Shown: positions 21,432 to 33,668 of the stretch, piece by piece
How positions within the stretch are numbered: position 1 is the first letter of the stretch
How the letters are laid out: every line of letters begins with the position of its first letter
Assembly: GCA_028583605.1 (NCBI GenBank)
Contig: CM053337.1
Coordinates: 21,320,264 to 21,384,263 of the forward strand
Origin: Dastarcus helophoroides
Taxonomy: Eukaryota; Arthropoda; Insecta; Coleoptera; Bothrideridae
Length of the DNA stretch: 64,000 nt
Reading direction: 5' to 3'
The notes under the pieces: generated by a model
Told to the model about the DNA's origin: nothing
Database searches by the model: none
The model's input: the letters and a program-made list of their open reading frames with translations, nothing else
Position numbers and translations under genes: made by a program

Positions 21432-24400
21432 TTTCATGGGAAAACAACTGCCATTACTAATAAATAATCAAGTAATTTTTAACATAACATTATTTTGTCC
21501 ATGATTCTGTAAGAAGAGAATATTTCGTAGCAAAACAATTGAAATACTAGTGAACCCCAAACGTCCAAAATTTTAGCTCAAAATGATTTTGATCCAAGTC
21601 CATCATGAGAACATTTGCGAATTTTAGGGAAGATTTCATGGGAAAAAAGTTGCAATACTGATGAACCACCAAATATCCAACTTTTTAACACAATATTATT
21701 TTGTATGTGAACCTCCAAAGGGCTATAATCTTATAAAATGCGCAAATGGGCTTTTGGGGGTCCGTAGGCGAAATATTATAGTGTTCAAAAGTTAAGTTTT
21801 TGGTGGTTCATCAGTATTACAACTTTTTTCCCATAAAATATTTTCTAAAATTTGCAAAATAGTTTTGAGCTAAAATGTTGGACATTTCCTAGTACATCAG
21901 TTATTTTGCATGTAATTCGCCAAGAAAAGAATGTTTATTGGCATAACAATTAAGATACAGATGAACTATTAAATGTCCTAGATTTTAGCTCCAAATAATT
22001 TTGATCAGAATCCACCATGCCAAAATTTGCTAATTTTGGGGACGATTTCATGGAAAAAAAGTTGCAATACTGATGAACCACCAAATATTCAACTTTTTAA
22101 CACCAAATTATTTTGTATGTGAACCTCCAAATGACTTTAACCCTATAGAATTCACAAATGGGCTCTTGGGGGTTCACAGGCAAAATAATATAGTGTTCAA
22201 AGGTTATATTTTTGGTGGTTCATCAGTATTACAATTTTTTCCCCAAACATATTCTCTAAAACTTGGCAAATAATTTTGAGCTAAAATGTGGGACATTTCC
22301 TGGTATATCAGTTATGTTGCATGTTAATCGCTAAGAAAAGAATATTTCGTGACAAACCAATTGTGATAATGATCAACTACTACATGTACAAGATTCTAGC
22401 TCAGAATGATTTTGATCAGAATCCACTATGGGAACATTTGCGAATTTTAGGGAAGATTTCATGGGAAAAAAGTTGCACCAGTGATGAACCACCAAATATT
22501 CGACTTTTTACCACAATATTATTGTGCGTGTGAACTCCAAATGACTATAATCTTATAAAATTCACAAATGTGGTCTTGGGGGTCCATAGGCAAAATAATA
22601 TAGTGTTCAAAAGTTAAGTTTTTGATTGTTCATCAGTATTACAACTTTTTTCCCATAAAATATTCCCCGAAATTGGCAAAATAATTTTCAGCTAGATGTG
22701 GGACATTTTCTGGTGTATCAGTTATTTTGTATGTTATTTGCTAATAAAAGAATATTTCGTGGCAAACCAATTGTGATAATGATAAACTACTACATGTCCG
22801 AGATTTTAGCTCAAAATGATTTTGATCAGGATCTGCCATGAGAACATTTGCGAATTTTAGGGAAGATTTCATGGGAAAAAAGTTGTACTAGTGATGAACC
22901 ACCAAATATTCGACTTTTTAACAGAAAATTTTTTTGCATGTAAACCTCCAAATGACTATAATTTTCTAAAATTCACAAATATGCTCTTGGATGTCCATAG
23001 GCAAAATAATATAGTGTCCAAAAGTTAAGTTTTTAATGGTTCATCAGTATTACAACTTTTTTCCCATAAAATATTTTCTAAGATTTGCAAACTAATTTTG
23101 CGCTTAAATGTGGAAATTTTCCCAGTATATCTGTTGATTTGCATGCTATTTGCCAAGAGAAAAATATTTCGTGGCAAAACAATTTTGATACTGATGAACT
23201 ACCAAATGTCCAAGATTTTAACTCAAAATTATTTGGATCAACATCCACCATAAGAATATTTGTGAATTTTAGAAAATATTTTATGGGAAAAAGTTGCAAT
23301 GCTGATGAAGTACCAATTATTCAACTTCTTAACACAATGTTTTTTTGCACGTGAACCTCCAAACGACTATAATCTTCAAAAATTCACAAATGTGCTCTTG
23401 GAGGTCTATAGGTAAAATAATATAGTATTCAAAAGTTGGGGTTTTGATAATTCATCAGTATTGCGACGTTTTTCCCATAAAATATTCTCTTAAATCTGCA
23501 AAATAATTTTGAGCCTAAATGTTGGACCTTTCCTAGTATAGCAGATATTTTGCATGCTATACGCCAATAAAAAAATTTTTGTGACGAAACAATTATGATA
23601 CTGATGAACTACCAAATGTCCAAATTTTTAACTCAAAATGATTTGGATTAACATCCACCATGAGAATATTTGAGAATTTTAGTAAAGATTTTATGGGAAA
23701 AAGTTGCAATGCTGATGAACTGCCAAATATCCAACTTCTTAGCACAATGTTATTTTGTATGTAAATTTCCAAATGACTATAATCTTCTTAAATTATCGAA
23801 TGTGCTCTTGGAAGTCCATAGGCAAAATAATATAGTGTTCCAAATTTAAGCTTCTGGTGGTTTTTCCATAAAATATTCTCTAAAATTTGCAAAATAATTT
23901 TGAGGTAAAATGTTGGACATTTCCTAGTGTATCAGTTATTTTGCATGTTATTTGCCAAAAAAGTAATATTTTGTGGCAAAACAATTACGATACTGATGAA
24001 CTACCACATGCCTAACATTTTAGCTCAAAATGATTTGGATCAACATCCACCATAATATTGTGTTAAAAAGTTGAAGATTTCGTGGTTCATCAGTATTGCA
24101 ACTTTTTTCCAATGAAATCTTCCCTAAAATTTGGAAATGACCTCATGGTCGATTCTGATCAAAATCATTTTGAGCTTAAATCTTGGACATTTGGTAGTTC
24201 ATCAGTACCACAATTGTTTTGCCACGAAATATTCTATTCTTAGCAAATAACAAAAAATAATTGATACACTAGGAAATGTTCAACATTTTAGCTCAAAATT
24301 ATTCTGCAAATTTTAGAAATTAGTTCATGGGAAAAAAGTTACAATACTGATGAACTACCAAAACTCTTTAACACAAATTTTTTGGCTGTGAACCTTTAAA

Positions 24401-25304
24401 GAACCATAATATTCTAAAATTCCCAAATGTGCTCTTGGAGGTTCATAGACAAAATAATATAGTGTTCAAAGGTTGGGTTTTTGATGGTTTATCAGTATTG
24501 CAAGTGTTTTTCCATAAAATCTTCTCTAAAATTTGCTAATATTTTCCTGAAGGATTTTTATGCTTTATAAAATTTTTTTGAGCCTAAATGTTAAACATTT
24601 TGTAGTGACTCAACTAATTTGCATGTTATTTGTCAAGAAAAGAATGTTTCGTGGCAAAACAATTACGTTACTGATGAACTACCAAATGCCCAACATTTTA
24701 GCTCAAAATGTTTTTGATCAGAATCCACCACGAAAACATTTTCGAATTTTAGGGAAGATTTCATGGAAAAAAGTTACAATACTGATGAACTACCAAATGA
24801 TCAACTGTTTAACACAATATTATTTTGTCTGTGAACTTCCAAAGAACCATCATATCCTAAAGTTCACAAATGTGCTCTTGGAGGTCCATAGGCCAAATAA
24901 TATAGTGTTCCAAAGTTGAGCTTTTGGTGGTTCATAGGTATTTTAACGTTTTTTCCATAAAAAATTCTCTAAAATTTGCAAAATAACTTTGAGGTAAAAT
25001 GTTGGACATTTCTTAGTGTATCAGTTATTTTGCATGTTACTTGCCAAGAAAAGAATGTTTTGTGGCAACACAATTACGGTACTGATGAACTACCAAATGT
25101 CTAACATTTTAGCTTAAAATGATTTTGTTCAGAATCCACTATGAGAACATTTTCGAATTTTAAAGAAGATTTCATGGGAAAAAGTTATAATACTGAAAAA
25201 CTACCGTATAATTAACTCTTTAACACAATAATATTTTATCTGTGAACCTCCAAAAAACCATAATATTCTAAAATTCACAAATGTGCTCTTGGAGGTTCAT
25301 AGGC
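21432..25304. repeat. Satellite A segment 2, inverted-pair units
   Basis: Roughly nine ~420-bp units. A typical unit runs gtttcgtggcaaaacaatta, atactgatgaactaccaaat, atcagaatccaccatgagaa, tgcaatactgatgaaccacc, then a hinge at cctccaaatgactataatct, after which the same boxes return inverted (aaatgtgctcttggaggtcc, ggtggttcatcagtattaca). A second hinge is at tttcctagtgtatcagttat. Short peptides of the same family can be read from both strands; they are shadows of the satellite. A stretch at 24050-24240 is inverted relative to its neighbours. Confidence 0.92.
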
Positions 25305-25934
25305 GAACGATTCGTATGTGCTCGCCACTATTCGACATAGACAGAATTTTTTCATAAACATTAATTAAAAATGTGAATTACTTTTATTTATTTGAGTTTA
25401 AATTTTTTTGAGTGCCTAGGTTTATGAAATACGTTCGTATGTTTGCGATACTATATAAAATTGAATCATTTTTGGGTTTGACATATTTATGGGAATCATT
25501 GTTTTTAAACATAAGCTTAATAAAATCAAGATATAGATCTCGACTCACCGATGAGCATCTTTATGATTGTTTGCTAACAGGATTATCGTCATACTCTCCT
25601 AATTATGAAGCATTGGTCAATAATATGCAATGCCAAATATCACATTGACATATTGATATTATATTTTTTTTAAATGTTTTCTTTGTATTTCTTTTTTGTT
25701 TACTTTGTTTACGTTTCGCAAATACATTTCTCCGTGTATATGAAATTTGAATAATAATTTATTATTTTAAAACATTTTTGTTTATTATTTATTTACAAAT
25801 TATGAATATAAGAAAATAATCTATGGGAAAATGAGAAGTTATGGAAGGAGTTTGTAGATTAAAAATAGGTGGTGCCCGCCACTCTACCAATATTTTAGAA
25901 TGTGCTCTAGAGTACAAAAAGTTGGGAACCCCTG
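25305..25934 (+). mobile_element. 3'-terminal fragment of a hAT transposon
   Basis: Ends in AAAAAGTTGGGAACCCCTG (25916-25934), the typical hAT inverted terminal sequence (CAGGGGTTCCCAA on the other strand). It encodes the end of a hAT transposase. The satellite is interrupted at ataggc (25304) and resumes after the terminus, missing about 125 bp of its usual order. The element therefore lost its 5' part together with adjacent satellite, and no 8-bp target duplication is left. Confidence 0.85.
25412..25648 (+). pseudogene. hAT transposase C-terminal (dimerisation) remnant
   Basis: The frame ends with a recognisable hAT C-terminal dimerisation region: GLTYLWESLF, then IKSRYRSRLTDEHLYDCL, then YEALVNN and the stop. 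This matches the usual F/Y-G-S-T-Y-L-C-E-x-x-F ... K-S-K-Y-R-S-R-L-T-D-E-H-L pattern of ZBED/GTF2I-repeat-type hAT proteins. The N-terminal zinc finger and catalytic parts are absent. The methionine at 25412 is only the first ATG in the remaining frame. No longer functional. Confidence 0.85.
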
Positions 25935-26000
25935 TCCTAAAGGATTCTAATCAAAATAATTTTGAGCCTAAATGTTAGACATTTTGTAGGGAATCAATTA

Positions 26001-27277
26001 CCAGGCAACCAAAAAAGTTCGTGCCGTTTTGAAGGTTAAGAAATAGTAACACAAAAAATGGGTTTAACTTAGATTTATTTTAAAAAATAATCACCATTAG
26101 CAAGTATTACCCTTTTCTATCAAGACACAAGATCATATATCCCATTTTTGTAAATATCTGGCTTTTGGGATTTGAAGAAGTGTATCACCTCCTTTTCCAA
26201 AACCTCTCTATTTTCAAAACGCAGATTCCGCACGTGGTTGTCCAAGGCCAAAAACAGGTGGTAGTCACTTGGGGCAAAGTTTGGTGAGTGCGGAGGGTGA
26301 GGTAGAACTTCCCATTGTAGTCGCGCTATTTTTTTTCTGCGTGATTCTTGCTGTGTGTGGTCTTGCGTTGTCCTGATGAAAGACAACACCTTTTCTGTTC
26401 GCCAAAGCAGGCTGTTTTTGTCTTAGAGCGATCGCAACTCTGTTAAGCTGTGCTGAGTAGATTTCAGCAGTAATTGTTTTTCCACTTGGCAGAAGCTTAT
26501 AGTGAACTATACCTGCTGTAGTCCACCATACACATAACAGAATCTTTTGTTGGTGAATGGTTTGGTTTAGTTGTCAACGGCAACGGATCTTTATTGGATA
26601 TCAAATGATATGAGCGCTTACTGTTGCAGAACATAATCCATTTTTTATCACACGTCAACATCCGGTCAAAAAACGACATTAAGTTGTGGCGGGAAAGCAA
26701 TGATGAACAGATTGTTAAGCGCTGTAACTTGTTGGTTTGACTCAATTCATGTGGTGCCCATTTGCTCAACTTCCATCGTTTCCCAAACAGATGCAAATGT
26801 TACGAATAGTTTCGTCACTCACATTGAATTTTAAGGCAAGAGCTTGACATGTCAGACTTGAATCCTGCTCGATCGCCAGCTTGATATCGTCGTTGTTGAT
26901 CGTTGATGGACTTCCGGAGCGAGGTTCATCTTCCAGATATTCATCTCCAGAGGCAAATTTCTTAAACCACTTCTGACCCGTTCGTTCAGCTACAGTACCT
27001 TCCCCAATAGCAGCGCATATCTTACAACAAGCTTCTGCAGCCTTGGTACCAAGTTTGAATTCACAAAGTAAACTAGTACGAATTATTGCGTTTGACACGG
27101 CCATACTCTACTAAAGATTTTGCACTTTTATTCAAAGTAATCTAACTTAACAAATACATTGAATGATACTCCTTGACGTAGGTTCAAATTTACCCCACCA
27201 GTACATCCTATTTACTGAATATAATTCATAAAAGTAGGCCATAAAGAAAAACCTCACGAACTTTATTGGGTGCCTGG
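26001..27277 (-). mobile_element. Full-length degenerate mariner transposon with TIRs and TA duplication
   Basis: 1277 bp, the usual mariner length. The left end reads CCAGGCAACCAAAAAAGTTC (26001-26020); the reverse complement of the right end reads CCAGGCACCCAATAAAGTTC (27258-27277), 18 of 20 identical. It is flanked by TA at 25999-26000 and 27278-27279. Inserted into satellite A next to the hAT fragment. The transposase is on the minus strand and broken. Its N-terminal style recalls the cecropia-type mariners, without certainty. Confidence 0.95.
26075..27104 (-). pseudogene. Mariner transposase, multiply frameshifted
   Basis: Minus-strand start at 27104, with an original stop probably at 26075-26077. 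The first ~110 residues hold the helix-turn-helix DNA-binding region (KWFKKFASGDEYLEDEPRSG, then a second HTH to CICLGN). A frameshift near 26780 leads to KWAPHEL and the first catalytic region TCDKKWI (Asp kept). A second frameshift near 26540 leads to VWWTTAG and HQDNARPH (second catalytic Asp kept). A third shift in an A8 run near 26330 leads to PHSPNFAPSDYHLF, where the third catalytic Asp of the DD34D triad is replaced by Asn. Two in-frame stops follow YDLVS near 26130. So at least three frameshifts, one lost catalytic residue and two nonsense codons: inactive. Confidence 0.93.
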
Positions 27278-27279
27278 TA

Positions 27280-30200
27280 TTTTGCATGTTATTTGTCAAG
27301 AAAAGAATGTTTCGTGGCAAAACAATTAAGATACTGATGAACTACCAAATGTACAACATTTCAACTCAAAATGATTTTGATCAGAATCCACCTTGAGAAC
27401 ATTTGCGAATTTCAGGAAAGATTTTATAAGAAAAGACTTGCACTAGTGATGAACCACCAAATATTCGACTTTTTAAAACAATATTATTTAGCATGTGAAC
27501 CTCCAAATGACTATAATCTTTTAAAATTCACAAATGTGCTCTTGGAGGTCCATAGGCAAAGAAATATAGTGTTCAAAAGTTGGGGTTTTGGTGATTCATC
27601 AGTACTCAAACTTTTTTTTCATAAAATATTTTCGAAAAATTGCAAACTAATTTTCAGTTTAAATCTGGGACTTTTCCCAGTGTATCAGTTGTTTTGCATG
27701 CTATTTGCCAAGAAAAAATATTTCGTGGCAAACAATTATGATACTGATGAACTACCAAATGTCCAAGACTTTAACTCAAAATGATTTGGATCAACATCTA
27801 CCATGAGAATATTTGAGAATTTTGGCAAAGATTTCATGGAAAAAAGTTGCAGTGCTAATGAACTAACAAATATCCAACTCCTCAACACAATGTTATTTTG
27901 TATGCGAACCTCCAAATGACTATAATCTTTTAAAATTATCAAATGTGCTCTTGGAGATACATAAGCAAAATAATATAGTGTTCCAAAGTTGAGTTTTTGG
28001 TTATTCATCGGTATATGAACATTTTTTCCATAAAACATTCTCTAAAATTTGCAATGTAATTTTGAGGTAAAATGTTGGACATTTCCTAGTGTATCAGTTA
28101 TTTTGCATATTATTTGCCAAGAAAAGAATGTTTTGCGCCAAAACAATTACGATACTGATGAACTACCAAATGTCTAACATTTTAGGTTAAAATGATTTTG
28201 TTCAGAATCCACCATGAAAACATTTTAGTATATGACGGGATAAAAGTTACAATACTCATAAACTACCAAATAATCAATTCCTTAACACAATATTATTTTG
28301 TCTGTGAACCTCCAAACAACCATAATATTCTAAAATTCACAAATGTGCTCTTGTGGGTTCATAGACAATATAATATAGTGTTCAAAGGTTGGGTTTTTGG
28401 TGGTTCATCAGTATTGCAAGTGTTTTTCCATGAAATCTTCTCTAAAATTCACTAATATTTTTCTGAAGGATTCTGATCGAAATAATTTTGAGCCTAAATG
28501 TTAAACATTTTGTAGTTAATCAAATATTTTGCATGTTATTTGTCAAGAAAAGAATGTTTCGTGGCAAAACAATTAAGATACTGATGAACTACCAAACGTC
28601 CAACATTTTAACTCAAAATGATTTTGATTAGAATCCATCTTGAGAACATTTGCAAATTTTAGAAAAGATTTCTTAAGTAAAAAATTACACTAGTGACCAA
28701 CCACCAAATATTCAACTTTTTAAAACAATATTATTTTGCATATGAACCTACAAATGACAATAATCTTCTAAAATTCACAAATGTGCTCTTGGAGGTTCAT
28801 AGGCAAAATAATATAGTGTTCCAAAGTTGGGTTTTTGGTGGCTCATCAGTATTCTAACGTCTTTTCCATAAAATATTCTCTAAAATTTGATAATCAATTT
28901 TGAGCTAAAATGTTGAACATTTCCTAGTGTATCAGTTATTTTGCATGTTATTTGCCAAGAAGAAAATGTTTTGTGGCAAAACAATTACGATACTGATAAA
29001 CAACCAAATGTCTAACATTTTAACTCAAAATGGTTTTGATCAAAATTCACCATGAGAACATTTTCGAATTTTAGGAAAGATTTCATGGAAAAAAAGTTGC
29101 AATACTGATCAAGCACCAAATATTTAACTTTTTAACACAATATTATTTTGCATGTGAACCCCAAAGGAATATAATCCTCTAAAATTACAAATGTGCTCTT
29201 GGAGGTCCATAGGCAAAATAACATAGTGTTTAAAAGTTGAGTCTTTGGTGGTTCATCAGTATTGCAACTTTGCAAGATCCTAGCTCAAAATGATTTTGAT
29301 CAGAATCCACCATCAGAACATTTTCGAATTTTAGGGAAGATTTCATGGGAAAAAAGTTACAATACTGATGAACTACCAAATAATCAACTCTTTAACACAA
29401 TATCATTTTGTCTGTGAACCTCCAAAGAACCATAATGTGCTAGAATTCACAAATGTGCTCTTGGGGGTCAATAGGCAAAATAATATAGTGCTCAAAGTTG
29501 GGTTTTTAGTGGTTCGTCAGTACTCCAATGTTTTTGCCACAAAATATTCTCTATAATTTTCAAAATAATTTTGAAGTATAATGTTGGATATTTCCTAGTG
29601 TATCAATCATTTTGCATGTTATTTGCCAAGAAAAGAATGTTTCAAGGCAAAATAATTACGATACTGATGAACTACTCCATGTCTAACATTTTAGTTCAAA
29701 ATAATTTTGATCAGAATCCACCATGAGAACATTTTTGAATTTTAGGGAATATTTCATGGGAGAAAAGTTACAATACTGATGAACTACCAAATAATCAACT
29801 CTTTAACACAATATCATTTTGTCTGTGAACCTCCAAAGAACCATAATATTCTAAAATTCACAAATGTTCTCTTGGTGGTTCATAGGCAAAATAATATAGT
29901 GTTTAGAGGTTGGGTTTTTGGTGGTTCAGCAGTATTGCAAGTGTTTTTCCATGAAATCTTCTTTAAAATTTGCTAATGTTTTCTTGAAGGATTCTAATCA
30001 AAATAATGTTAAGCCTAAATGTCAGACATTTTGTAGTAATTCAATTATTTTGCATGATATTTGTCAAGAAAAAAATGTTTCGTGGCAAAATAATTCAGAT
30101 ACTGATGAACTACCAAACGTCCAACATATTAGCTCAAAATGATAATCCACCATGAGAACATTTACAAATTTTAGAGAAGATATCGTGGAAAAAAAGTTGC

Positions 30201-30460
30201 AATACTGATGAACCACCAAATACTCAACTATTTAACACAATATTATTTTGTCAGTGAACCTGCAAAAGAACATAATATTTTAAAATTCACAAATGTGCTC
30301 TTGGAGGTCTATAACCAAAATAATATAGGATTCAAAAATTGGGTTTTTGGTAATTCAACAAAATTACAAAGGTTTTTCCTTAAAATCTTTACTAAAATTT
30401 GCAAATGTCCTCATGGAAGATCTTGATCAAAATAATCTTGAGCTGTGATGTTGAACATTT
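27280..30460. repeat. Satellite A segment 3, inverted-pair units
   Basis: Continuation of the array after the mariner, in the same unit order: gtggcaaaacaattaagata, actaccaaatgtccaacatt, then the hinge around cctccaaatgactataatct and inverted boxes. Variants include atgtctaacattttag and cttgaaggattctaatcaaa. The longest open frame here (27371-27784) is satellite reading and not a gene. Confidence 0.92.
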
Positions 30461-31120
30461 TGACGCGATCTATGATTAGATCTTTTTTTAAAATTGTCTG
30501 TATGAACAATAATGCTGATCCGCAAGGGCATGCGACGCCGGACAGTTAGAAGCAGCGACATCTAAAGAGTGTGAAAGTGGGGTAGAATCCTCCATTTCAA
30601 GATTTCAGGTACTTTTTGACCACTTTCTTGACGTGTGGTCAAGCAGTAACATGCTAGAGGATGATCTTGTCGTGTCTTTCTAGATACTGTGGCTGTTTTT
30701 CCTCCAATGCTTGACTTAACCGCTTCAAATGGGTCTCCGTGATAGTTTTATTTGGATTCAGTAGCTCTTGGTATATTACATTAAACTGATCTCACCAAAT
30801 GCATTGCATGACCTTGGTGCCGTAAATGTTTGGTTTGGCTCTCGATGTTCAGCATGGAACCACTTACGACACTTTTTTCACTTAGAGCAGCCTCACCGTT
30901 AATTCTTGGAAGCATTCGATGAGCCTTGACTGCAGCTATTTTCAAATAGAAGCAGAAGATTAAAACTTTCCACAAATGACAAGAATTTGCCACGAAAAGG
31001 GACATTTCTAAGCGAAAATAATCAAAAAACGCCTGTAACTTTCACTCATTTGGTGATATTGACAAAATAACAAATATCTAAGCACACTGAGGAATACATT
31101 TGATGTACGTATTTCGGCCT
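30461..31120 (-). mobile_element. Internally deleted mariner (mauritiana-like), copy 1
   Basis: Minus-strand remnant. The start region, from Met at 31005, reads as a Mos1/mauritiana-type N terminus (VLIFCFYLKIAAVKAHRMLP, then GEAALSEKS). It jumps directly to the middle of the transposase in another frame (PNIYGTKVMQCIW, then ELLNPNKTIT, then QPQYLERHDKIIL) and continues to a damaged HDNARPH region. Roughly residues 50-190 are missing. Flanking satellite resumes at gttgaacattttg. No intact TIRs were found. Copy 2 at 48945-49523 has the same deletion junction on the other strand. Confidence 0.82.
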
Positions 31121-33534
31121 TAAATGATAATGCCATTTTATCGCAAAACGACAGAATCAAAGCTGTATCTCAATATTATTTTCCCCATGAACCTCCAAAA
31201 GCACATTTGTGAATTACGAAAAATTTTTTGTAAACAAATAACTGAAACATTGATAAAATACCAAATCTGCAAAGTTTATCTCCAAACATCTATGAATTTT
31301 AGAAATTTCGGTCAGAGCTGCCAGATGGACCATCAAATATCCAAATTTTTAAGATAATAATATATTGCCTAAAGAAGAGAATCTTTCGTGAAAAAACAAT
31401 TAAAATACTGATGAACTACCAAATGTCGAACATTTAACCTCAAAATTAATTTTATTGGAATCCCCCATGCAAATATTTGAGAATTTTAGAGAAGATTTTA
31501 TTGAAAAACAACTACAATAATGATAAAAAACCAAATACTCAACTTTCAAACGTAATGTGACTTTGCCTGGGGACCTCCAAAAGAACATAATCTTTTAAAA
31601 TCCACATATGTGCTCTTGGAGGTCCATAGGCAAAATAATATAAGGTGAAAAAGTTGTATATTTGGTGGTTCATCAGTATTATAGTTGTTTTCCCATAAAA
31701 AATTTCTACAATTTTCAAATGTTTCAGCTCAAAATTATTTTGATCAGGATCCTTCACGAGATCATTTGTAAACTTCAGAGAAGATTTCATGGTAAAATAT
31801 CCGCAATACTGATGAACTACCAAACACCCAACCATTTACATAACATTTTTCAGTTTATGGACCTCCAAGAGCACATCTGTGAATTTTGAAAGATTATGTT
31901 CTTCTGAAGGTTCACAGGCAAGATCATATTATGTTTCAAAGTTGGCTATTTGCGAATTTTAGAGAAGATTTTATAGAAAAATAATTGCAATACTGATAAA
32001 TCACCAAATAGCCAACTTTCAAACATAATATGACTTGGTCTGAGAACCTTCAAAAGAACCTAATCTTCCAAAATTCACATATGTGCTCTTGGAGGTCCAT
32101 AGGCCAAATAAAATAAGGTTAAAAAGATGTATATTTGGTGGTTCATCAGTATTATAGTTGTTTTCCCATAAAATTTTTCTACAATTTTCAAATGATTCAG
32201 CTTAAAATTATTTTGATCAGGATCCTCCACGAGATCATTTGTGAATTTCAGGGAAGATTCCACGGTAAAATATCCGTAATACTGATGAACCACCAAAAAC
32301 CCAATCTTTTAACATAACATTTTTTGTTTATGGACCTCCAAGAGCACATCTGTGAATTTTGAAAGATTATGTTCTTCTGGAGGTTCACAGACAAGATCAT
32401 ATTATGTTTCAAAGTTAGCTATTCGCAAATTTTAGAGAAGATTTTATGGAGAAACAATTGCAATACTGATAAATCACCAAATAGCCAACTTTCAAACATA
32501 ATATGACTTGGTCTGTGAACCTACAAAAGAACTTAATCTTTCAAAATCCACATATGTGCTCTTGGAGGTCCATAGGCAAAATAATATAAGGTTAAAAAGT
32601 TGTATATTTGGTGGTTCATCAGTATTATAGCTGTTTTCCCATAAAAAATTTTTACAATTTGCAAATGTTTCAGTTCAAAATTATTTTGATCAGGATCCTG
32701 CACGAGATCATTTGTAAACTTCAAGGAAGACTTCATGGTAAAATATCCGCAATACGGAGGAACCATCAAACATCCAACCTTTTAACATAACATTTTTCTG
32801 TTTATGGACCTCCAAGAGCACATCTGCGAATTTTAAAAGATTATTGTCTTTTGGAGGTCCTCAGGCAAAGTCATATTAGGTTTCAAAGTTGGCTATTTGC
32901 AAATTTTAGAGAAGATTTTATGGAAAAACAATTGCAATACTGATAAATCACCAAATAGCCAACTTTCAAACATAATATGACTTGGTCTGTGAACCTTCAA
33001 AAGAACCTAATCTTCCAAAATCCACATATGTGCTCTTGGAGGTCCATAGGCAAAATAATATAAGGTTAAAAAGTTGTATATTTGGTGGTTCATCAGTATT
33101 ACAGTTGTTTTTCCATAAAATTTTTCTACAATTTGCAAATGTTCCCATATTTTAACATATTATTTTGCCCACAAACCTCCGTGAGCACATTTGTAAATTT
33201 TTGAGTATGTTTCGTAAAAGAATTGAGATATTGATGAATTACTAAACGCTCAAAGATAACCTAAAAACATTTGTTAATTTTAGAGATTTCATGGAAAAAC
33301 AACTTCCAGATGAACAACTAAACACCCAAAACTTGAAGATTAAATTATGTTGCTTATGATTCTCCACGAAGAGAATGTTTCGTGGCAAAACAATTGAAAT
33401 ACTGATGAACTACCGAATGGACAACATTTTAACCCAAAATGATTTTAATCGGAATCCCCCATAGGCATATTTGCAAAATTTAGAGACGATTTCATGGGAA
33501 AGCATTTACAATGCTAATTAATCACCATCACTAT
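31121..33534. repeat. Satellite A segment 4
   Basis: A tandem of inverted-pair units with a characteristic variant (aggatcctccacgagatcat, gttgtatatttggtggttca, taatatgacttggtctgtga). Successive copies near 31640, 32120, 32595 and 33065 are about 470 bp apart and very similar, pointing to recent local amplification. Near-identical short peptides on both strands reflect the foldback structure. Confidence 0.9.
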
Positions 33535-33668
33535 TTCTCCGAAGATAATAGCTTGGCTATCGAAACATGTTGGAGCAACCTTTGTTGTGTTTTTTAATCC
33601 TTCTTGGTTTCAGGGAGATTTGTATTTTAATTTTTAAAGATAACCAAGGACCAGTCCGTTTCACCAAA
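33535..33668 (+). mobile_element. Foldback element F, right half, inside satellite A (copy h)
   Basis: Reads from the centre outwards: ccgaagataatagcttggct, tatcgaaacatgttggagca, ggtttcagggagatttgtat, aagataaccaaggaccagtc, ending tttcaccaaaa. The left half is missing. It replaces part of a satellite unit, so it inserted after the array formed. Confidence 0.75.

Noticed and set aside
24560..24919. 119-codon and 137-codon open frames in satellite A (also 27371-27784)
   Set aside because: Related peptides recur on both strands at the satellite period, with random starts and frequent stops. They are explained by the inverted-dimer structure.
30461..31120. Novel small gene suggested by two similar ~75-codon frames here and at 48966
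   Set aside because: They are the N-terminal part of a mauritiana-like mariner transposase followed by frame-shifted central sequence after a shared deletion.
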